10,383 nt of DNA from Fidelibacterota bacterium (GTDB lineage: Bacteria > Fidelibacterota > Fidelibacteria > Fidelibacterales > Fidelibacteraceae), in contig JAOZRH010000066.1 in NCBI GenBank assembly GCA_029931905.1, positions 1 through 10,383 on the forward strand, written 5' to 3'. Positions within the stretch are counted from its first letter, which is position 1; each line of letters opens with the position of its first letter. Position numbers and translations under genes: made by a program. The notes under the pieces were generated by a model that saw nothing but the letters and a program-made list of their open reading frames with translations, did no database searches and was not told where the DNA came from. Below are positions 7,050 to 10,383 of this stretch, in pieces.

Positions 7050-7964
7050 ATGAAAAATATCAAAATTATAACTACTCTCGCATCACTACTGTTAATTGCT
7101 TTTTTACTATCTTCTTGTGATAAAAATATTATCAATTATAATGCAAATTGGGAGCTTGTTGCTACCAAATTGGCTTTCCCTGAAGGTCCTGCTTGGAATA
7201 ATAATGAAATTTTATTTTTCTCAAATTGTCACGGCGGTTGGATTGGGAAAATTGAAAATAATCAATTAGATACTTTCCTTATTTCTACCGATTCAACTTT
7301 CAAAAATACTAATGGATTAGTAATTTCTAATGACGGAGATATTTATGCTTGTGAATATGGATTTGGTAAATTAATAAAAATTTCACCTGCAGATAAAAGC
7401 GTAAAAACATTAAGTGCTGGTTACAATGGGAAAAAATTTAATCGTCCAAATGATCTTGTTTTTTCAGCAGATGGAAATTTGTTTTTTTCAGATCCTAAAA
7501 GTTATGGAAAAGAAAAATTAGATGGGCGAATTTTTTACTATGATTTTAATTCACAAAAAGTAAAATTAGTCGCCGATAGTTTAGCTTTTCCAAATGGAAT
7601 GGCTATTTCACCGATTAATAAAAAATTATTCGTTAGCGAATCTGCAAAAAATAGAATTGTTAATTTTGATATTTCAAAAAATGGAATTTTAGAAAACAAA
7701 AAAGAATTTATCAAATTACCAGGAGGCGATCCAGACGGTTTAGAATTTGACAATGATGGAAATTTACTCGTAGCACATTTTGGCACAGGTACACTATTTA
7801 TCGTTTCTCCTGAAGGTAAAATATTACAAAGAATAAAGACTCCGGGAAAAAAACCAAGCAATTTAGAATTTGGGGGAACCGATTTAAAGACACTTTTTCT
7901 TACCGAAGATGAAACAAATTCAATTTATAAATTGAAAATAAATACCAAAAATTGTAAAAAATAA
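7050..7964 (+). CDS. SMP-30/gluconolactonase-like beta-propeller lipoprotein
   Basis: An envelope lipoprotein of the SMP-30/gluconolactonase/LRE family (calcium-dependent lactonase-type six-bladed propeller). The N-terminus has a lipoprotein signal, with LLSSC placing the lipidated cysteine at C23, followed by D24. The mature part shows the expected metal-site landmarks: FPEGPAW (43-49, E45), NRPNDL (131-136, N134), FPNGMAIS (180-187, N182) and DPDGLEF (227-233, D229). These match the usual E/N/N/D ligand set, so activity is plausible. The substrate lactone is unknown. At 304 residues it is normal length. The ATG is 1 nt after the glycosidase stop and has no Shine-Dalgarno, so translation probably depends on ribosomes finishing the upstream gene. 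Together with the glycosidase it suggests an extracellular sugar-handling pair. Whether the lipoprotein faces the periplasm or the surface is not visible. Confidence 0.88.
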   Translation: MKNIKIITTLASLLLIAFLLSSCDKNIINYNANWELVATKLAFPEGPAWNNNEILFFSNCHGGWIGKIENNQLDTFLISTDSTFKNTNGLVISNDGDIYACEYGFGKLIKISPADKSVKTLSAGYNGKKFNRPNDLVFSADGNLFFSDPKSYGKEKLDGRIFYYDFNSQKVKLVADSLAFPNGMAISPINKKLFVSESAKNRIVNFDISKNGILENKKEFIKLPGGDPDGLEFDNDGNLLVAHFGTGTLFIVSPEGKILQRIKTPGKKPSNLEFGGTDLKTLFLTEDETNSIYKLKINTKNCKK

Positions 7965-8000
7965 TTCAATTCAAATATAGTAAAATTACTCAAAAAAATC

Positions 8001-8099
8001 ATTGCCTTGTATTTTGTCTATTTATTATATATTATTGCCTTGTATTTTATCTTATTATTGCACATTATTGCCTTGTGTTTTGTCTTTTTGATAATTATA
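8001..8099 (+). repeat. Three tandem 33-bp direct repeats with a conserved 19-bp core
   Basis: Units start at 8001, 8034 and 8067, exactly 33 bp apart. The first 19 bases are nearly identical, ATTGCCTTGTRTTTTRTCT, with one change between units 1 and 2 and one between 1 and 3. The other 14 bases are AT-rich and looser: units 1 and 2 agree at 27 of 33 positions, units 1 and 3 at 26. The core contains GCC in DNA that otherwise has little G or C. The array fills the gap between the SMP-30 lipoprotein and the AAA ATPase gene. The 33-bp period is close to three helical turns, which would put bound proteins on nearly the same face. An iterated operator or protein-binding array is possible, as is a dispersed genomic repeat. 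Confidence 0.85.
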
Positions 8100-8114
8100 T
8101 TACAATATAATTAT
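8091..8114. promoter_or_regulatory. Perfect 11+2+11 palindrome overlapping a TATAAT box
   Basis: ATAATTATATT at 8091-8101 is followed by AC and then its exact reverse complement AATATAATTAT at 8104-8114, ending 5 bp before the GTG of the ATPase gene. The right arm includes TATAAT (8106-8111), so the site could be a -10 box covered by a dimeric repressor. Transcription from it would begin close to 8118-8120, giving a leaderless message. As RNA it could also form a 10-bp stem with a UACA loop. It overlaps the end of the third tandem repeat. All-AT palindromes are less surprising in such DNA, so function is inference. Confidence 0.45.
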
Positions 8115-8119
8115 ATATT

Positions 8120-9448
8120 GTGAAAAAAATAATGCAAAGATTAATAGACACATATTTAAATGAATGGAAAAATAATAAGAATAGAAAGGTTCTTTTAGTT
8201 CGTGGTGCAAGACAAGTTGGAAAAACATATTCAATTAGACAACTTGGCAAAAATTTTAATAATTTTATTGAAGTTAATTTTGAAGAGCAACTTCAAATAC
8301 ATAATTTTTTCGAATCATCATTAGATCCATTAGAAATAATAAAAAAAATCTCAATTTTCTACGGACAAGAAATAAAAACAGGAAATACATTATTATTTTT
8401 TGATGAAATTCAATCATGTCCAAATGCACTTCGATCTTTAAGATTTTTTTATGAAAAAATTCCTGATCTGCATGTAATTGGTGCTGGTTCACTTTTAGAA
8501 TTTGCTATTTCTCAAATACCGTCTTTTGGTGTTGGACGAATTAATACTATTTTTATGTATCCAATGAATTTTCAAGAATTTTTAATAGCATCAAATCTAT
8601 CAAATTATGCAAATCTTATAAAGCACTCTACAACAAAAAAAAATGTTGATAAAGTTTTGCACAATAAAATCTTGGACTACTTAAAAACTTTTATTTTAAT
8701 TGGTGGTATGCCAGAAATTGTAAAAACATATATAAATACAAATAATTTTTTAGAATGTCAAAAGTTATTAGAAAATCTAACTACAACAATTTTTGATGAT
8801 TTTAGTAAATATAAAAAAAAAATACCAAAATTAGACTTACAGAATATTTTTAATTCTATTATTGCCCAAACAGGTCAGAAATTCAAATTCTCAAAAATTG
8901 GAAGCAAAAAAGCAGAACAATATAGAGAAGGATTGAATTTATTATTAGATTCAAAAATGGCATATCAAGTTTATCATACTTCTGCATCAGGATTGCCATT
9001 AGGGTCACAAATTAACACCAAAAAATATAAAATATTATTATTTGATACGGGTATTTATCAAATATTATCAGGTATGGATTTAAAAGAATATTTGACTGAT
9101 GATTTTGCAAAAATAATAAATAAAGGGAAATTAACTGAATTGTATGTTGGTTTAGAACTAATAAAAGCACAATCATTTTCATTACGACCACAACTTTTTT
9201 ATTGGCATAGAGAGGCAAAAAGCAGTAATGCAGAAGTAGATTTCGTAATATCTTCAAATGGGGAAATATATCCAATTGAAGTAAAAGCTGGTACAAAAGG
9301 TCAAATGCAAAGTATGCACACCTTTTTGAAGGAGAAAAAATCAAAATGTGGAATTCGTATTTCGCATGAAAATTTTTCTGAATATAACAATATTAAAATC
9401 TTTCCGCTTTATGCAGTAGAAAATGTGATTAATCATACAAAAAAATAA
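8120..9448 (+). CDS. AAA+ ATPase with C-terminal DUF4143 domain (COG1373)
   Basis: A 442-residue ATPase of the AAA_14/DUF4143 family, common as multiple accessory copies in bacteria and archaea and without an established function. Visible: Walker A GARQVGKT (29-36), Walker B LLFFDEIQ (91-98), a sensor-1-like VIGAGS (119-124), and the family-typical YPMNFQEFL (147-155) and LIGGMPEIV (193-201). DUF4143 follows, with LLFDTGIYQ (306-314), ELYVGLEL (340-347) and a PD-(D/E)xK-like end AEVDFVI (371-377) plus PIEVKAG (385-391), giving E340, D374 and E387-x-K389. The start is uncertain: GTG 8120 is the first codon after an in-frame TAA at 8108-8110, and ATG 8132 would shorten it by 4 residues. Neither has a Shine-Dalgarno. 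The gene is intact, lies behind the tandem repeats and palindrome, and has no obvious partner gene beside it. Confidence 0.9.
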   Translation: MKKIMQRLIDTYLNEWKNNKNRKVLLVRGARQVGKTYSIRQLGKNFNNFIEVNFEEQLQIHNFFESSLDPLEIIKKISIFYGQEIKTGNTLLFFDEIQSCPNALRSLRFFYEKIPDLHVIGAGSLLEFAISQIPSFGVGRINTIFMYPMNFQEFLIASNLSNYANLIKHSTTKKNVDKVLHNKILDYLKTFILIGGMPEIVKTYINTNNFLECQKLLENLTTTIFDDFSKYKKKIPKLDLQNIFNSIIAQTGQKFKFSKIGSKKAEQYREGLNLLLDSKMAYQVYHTSASGLPLGSQINTKKYKILLFDTGIYQILSGMDLKEYLTDDFAKIINKGKLTELYVGLELIKAQSFSLRPQLFYWHREAKSSNAEVDFVISSNGEIYPIEVKAGTKGQMQSMHTFLKEKKSKCGIRISHENFSEYNNIKIFPLYAVENVINHTKK

Positions 9449-9474
9449 TGTAATTTAAAAAAATAAAGGATATA

Positions 9475-10317
9475 ATGTCAAATTTAAATTGGAAAATAGT
9501 AAATAAAATAATCAAAAACGCACTTAATGAAGATATACGATCAGGTGATATTACTTCAATTGCAATGAATTTAAAAACTAATGCTAATGCTAAAATTATT
9601 GCAAAAGAAAATGGAATTTTAGCAGGAATTGAAGTAGCGAAACAAGTATTTAAATTTTTAGATTCATCACTTAAAATTACAAATAATAAATCTGATGGCG
9701 AGAAAATAATTAAAGGAGATGAAATTTTGTCAATTAGTGGAAATGGTCAATCTATTCTTACAGCTGAACGAACTGTCCTAAATATTATTGGCAGAATGTC
9801 CGGAATTGCAACAATTGTCAACGAATATTCTAAATTAACAAATGAACTATGTAAAATTCTTGATACGAGAAAAACGATGCCTTTGCTTAGAGAATTGGAT
9901 AAATATTCTGTTGAGTGTGGCAATGGTGTAAATCATCGTTATGGATTATTTGATATGATACTAATAAAAGAGAATCATATTCGCTGGATTGGTGGAATTG
10001 AAAAAGCAATAAATTCTGCATTGGAATTTACTAAAAAACAAAATGAAAAAATTAAAATTGAAATTGAAGTGACTAATATGTTGGAATTTAAAACTGCACT
10101 AAAATTTCCAATTGATAGAATAATGTTAGACCACTTTTCACTATCTGAAATGAAAAAAGCGGTAAAATTAAATAATACGAACATTGAATTGGAAGCATCA
10201 GGTGATGTGAATTTAAAAACAGTTAAAAATATCGCTTTGACAGGTGTTGATTTTATCTCTGTTGGTGCCTTGACTCATTCTGTTAAAAATTTTGATTTTA
10301 GTTTATTGTTTAAATAA
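9475..10317 (+). CDS. nadC: Nicotinate-nucleotide pyrophosphorylase (quinolinate phosphoribosyltransferase)
   Basis: Converts quinolinate and PRPP to nicotinate mononucleotide, CO2 and pyrophosphate in de novo NAD synthesis. At 280 residues it is standard length. Family landmarks: NEDIRSGDITS (18-28), ENGILAGIEVA (45-55), GRMSGIAT (106-113), LDTRKTMPLLRELDKYSV (129-146) with R132, K133 and R139 for quinolinate binding, GNGVNHRYGLFDMILIKENH (149-168), E198 and D219 in the barrel, and the phosphate-binding end LEASGDV (239-245) and ISVGALTHSV (261-270). The glycine stretch before NHR reads GNG rather than the commoner GGG, which is unlikely to abolish function. The ATG has AAAGGA 4 nt upstream and lies 26 nt after the ATPase stop. 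nadA and nadB are not in the window. Confidence 0.96.
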   Translation: MSNLNWKIVNKIIKNALNEDIRSGDITSIAMNLKTNANAKIIAKENGILAGIEVAKQVFKFLDSSLKITNNKSDGEKIIKGDEILSISGNGQSILTAERTVLNIIGRMSGIATIVNEYSKLTNELCKILDTRKTMPLLRELDKYSVECGNGVNHRYGLFDMILIKENHIRWIGGIEKAINSALEFTKKQNEKIKIEIEVTNMLEFKTALKFPIDRIMLDHFSLSEMKKAVKLNNTNIELEASGDVNLKTVKNIALTGVDFISVGALTHSVKNFDFSLLFK

Positions 10318-10333
10318 TATAAAAAATCTATAT

Positions 10334-10383
10334 ATGAAAAAAAAAATAATATTTTTATTCGGTCCAACAGGAAGTGGAAAAAC
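10334..10383 (+). CDS. miaA: Start of a P-loop gene, probably tRNA dimethylallyltransferase MiaA (truncated by window end)
   Basis: Only the first 16 codons and 2 bases are present: a short basic, hydrophobic strand, then a P-loop, LFGPTGSGK (8-16). A GPTxSGKT loop this close to the N-terminus is typical of MiaA, which adds the isopentenyl-type group to A37 of tRNAs reading U-first codons. Other P-loop proteins cannot be excluded from so little sequence. The ATG is 16 nt after the nadC stop without a clear Shine-Dalgarno, and is followed directly by ten adenines. Confidence 0.55.
   Translation, partial: MKKKIIFLFGPTGSGK

Noticed and set aside
7979..7990. AGTAAAATTACT palindrome after the lipoprotein gene
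   Set aside because: Five-bp arms with a 2-bp centre cannot form a stable terminator and are expected by chance.
8001..8099. Repeats as a short CRISPR array
   Set aside because: The core is only 19 bp with 14-bp AT-rich intervals that are themselves similar between units, and no cas gene is nearby. Real spacers are longer and unrelated to one another.
8811..8822. Possible frameshift at the A-run inside the ATPase gene
   Set aside because: The frame continues through the run into the correct DUF4143 motifs, so the gene is intact as written.

Overview
The window is a gene-dense, very AT-rich piece of a bacterial chromosome. Every supported gene lies on the + strand. Two clues point to the FCB group (Bacteroidota, Ignavibacteriota/Chlorobi relatives, Cloacimonadota and similar). 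One is a secreted protein ending in a Por/type IX secretion sorting domain with the NQNYPNPFN signature. The other is a folK gene that overlaps a Bacteroidota-type deoxynucleoside kinase. No 16S or universal marker is present, so the phylum cannot be fixed. Translation uses normal stop codons and no gene is visibly broken.

Layout. Positions 28-285 encode a ribbon-helix-helix antitoxin whose likely toxin partner lies off the left edge. Positions 365-1768 encode a GlcD-type FAD-linked 2-hydroxyacid dehydrogenase. Positions 1837-3069 encode a membrane protein that fuses the two nucleoside-recognition (Gate) halves SpmA and SpmB. After a 126-bp gap comes a tight five-gene run, 3196-7964, with junctions of -4, 3, 26 and 1 nt: folK, a deoxynucleoside kinase, a 64-residue acidic-tailed membrane protein, an 833-residue secreted phosphodiester glycosidase (NAGPA domain, two Ig-like domains, a jelly-roll-like domain and a T9SS tail), and an SMP-30/gluconolactonase-like lipoprotein. 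A 155-bp gap (7965-8119) holds the most unusual non-coding structure: three 33-bp tandem repeats, then a perfect 11+2+11 palindrome ending 5 bp before the next start codon. The gene behind it (8120-9448) is an AAA+ ATPase with a DUF4143 domain. nadC (9475-10317) follows, and then the first 50 bp of a P-loop gene, probably miaA.

How the genes fit together. folK (folate synthesis), the deoxynucleoside kinase (dNTP salvage), nadC (de novo NAD synthesis) and miaA (tRNA modification) are housekeeping functions. The glycosidase and the lipoprotein look like an envelope or extracellular carbohydrate pair sharing the folK transcript. The GlcD/SpmAB pair could be a metabolic unit, but its substrate is unknown. 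The antitoxin and the AAA/DUF4143 gene are typical accessory genes. I found no complete, clearly new multi-gene system. The best leads are the repeat-palindrome region in front of the ATPase and the T9SS glycosidase/lactonase pair.
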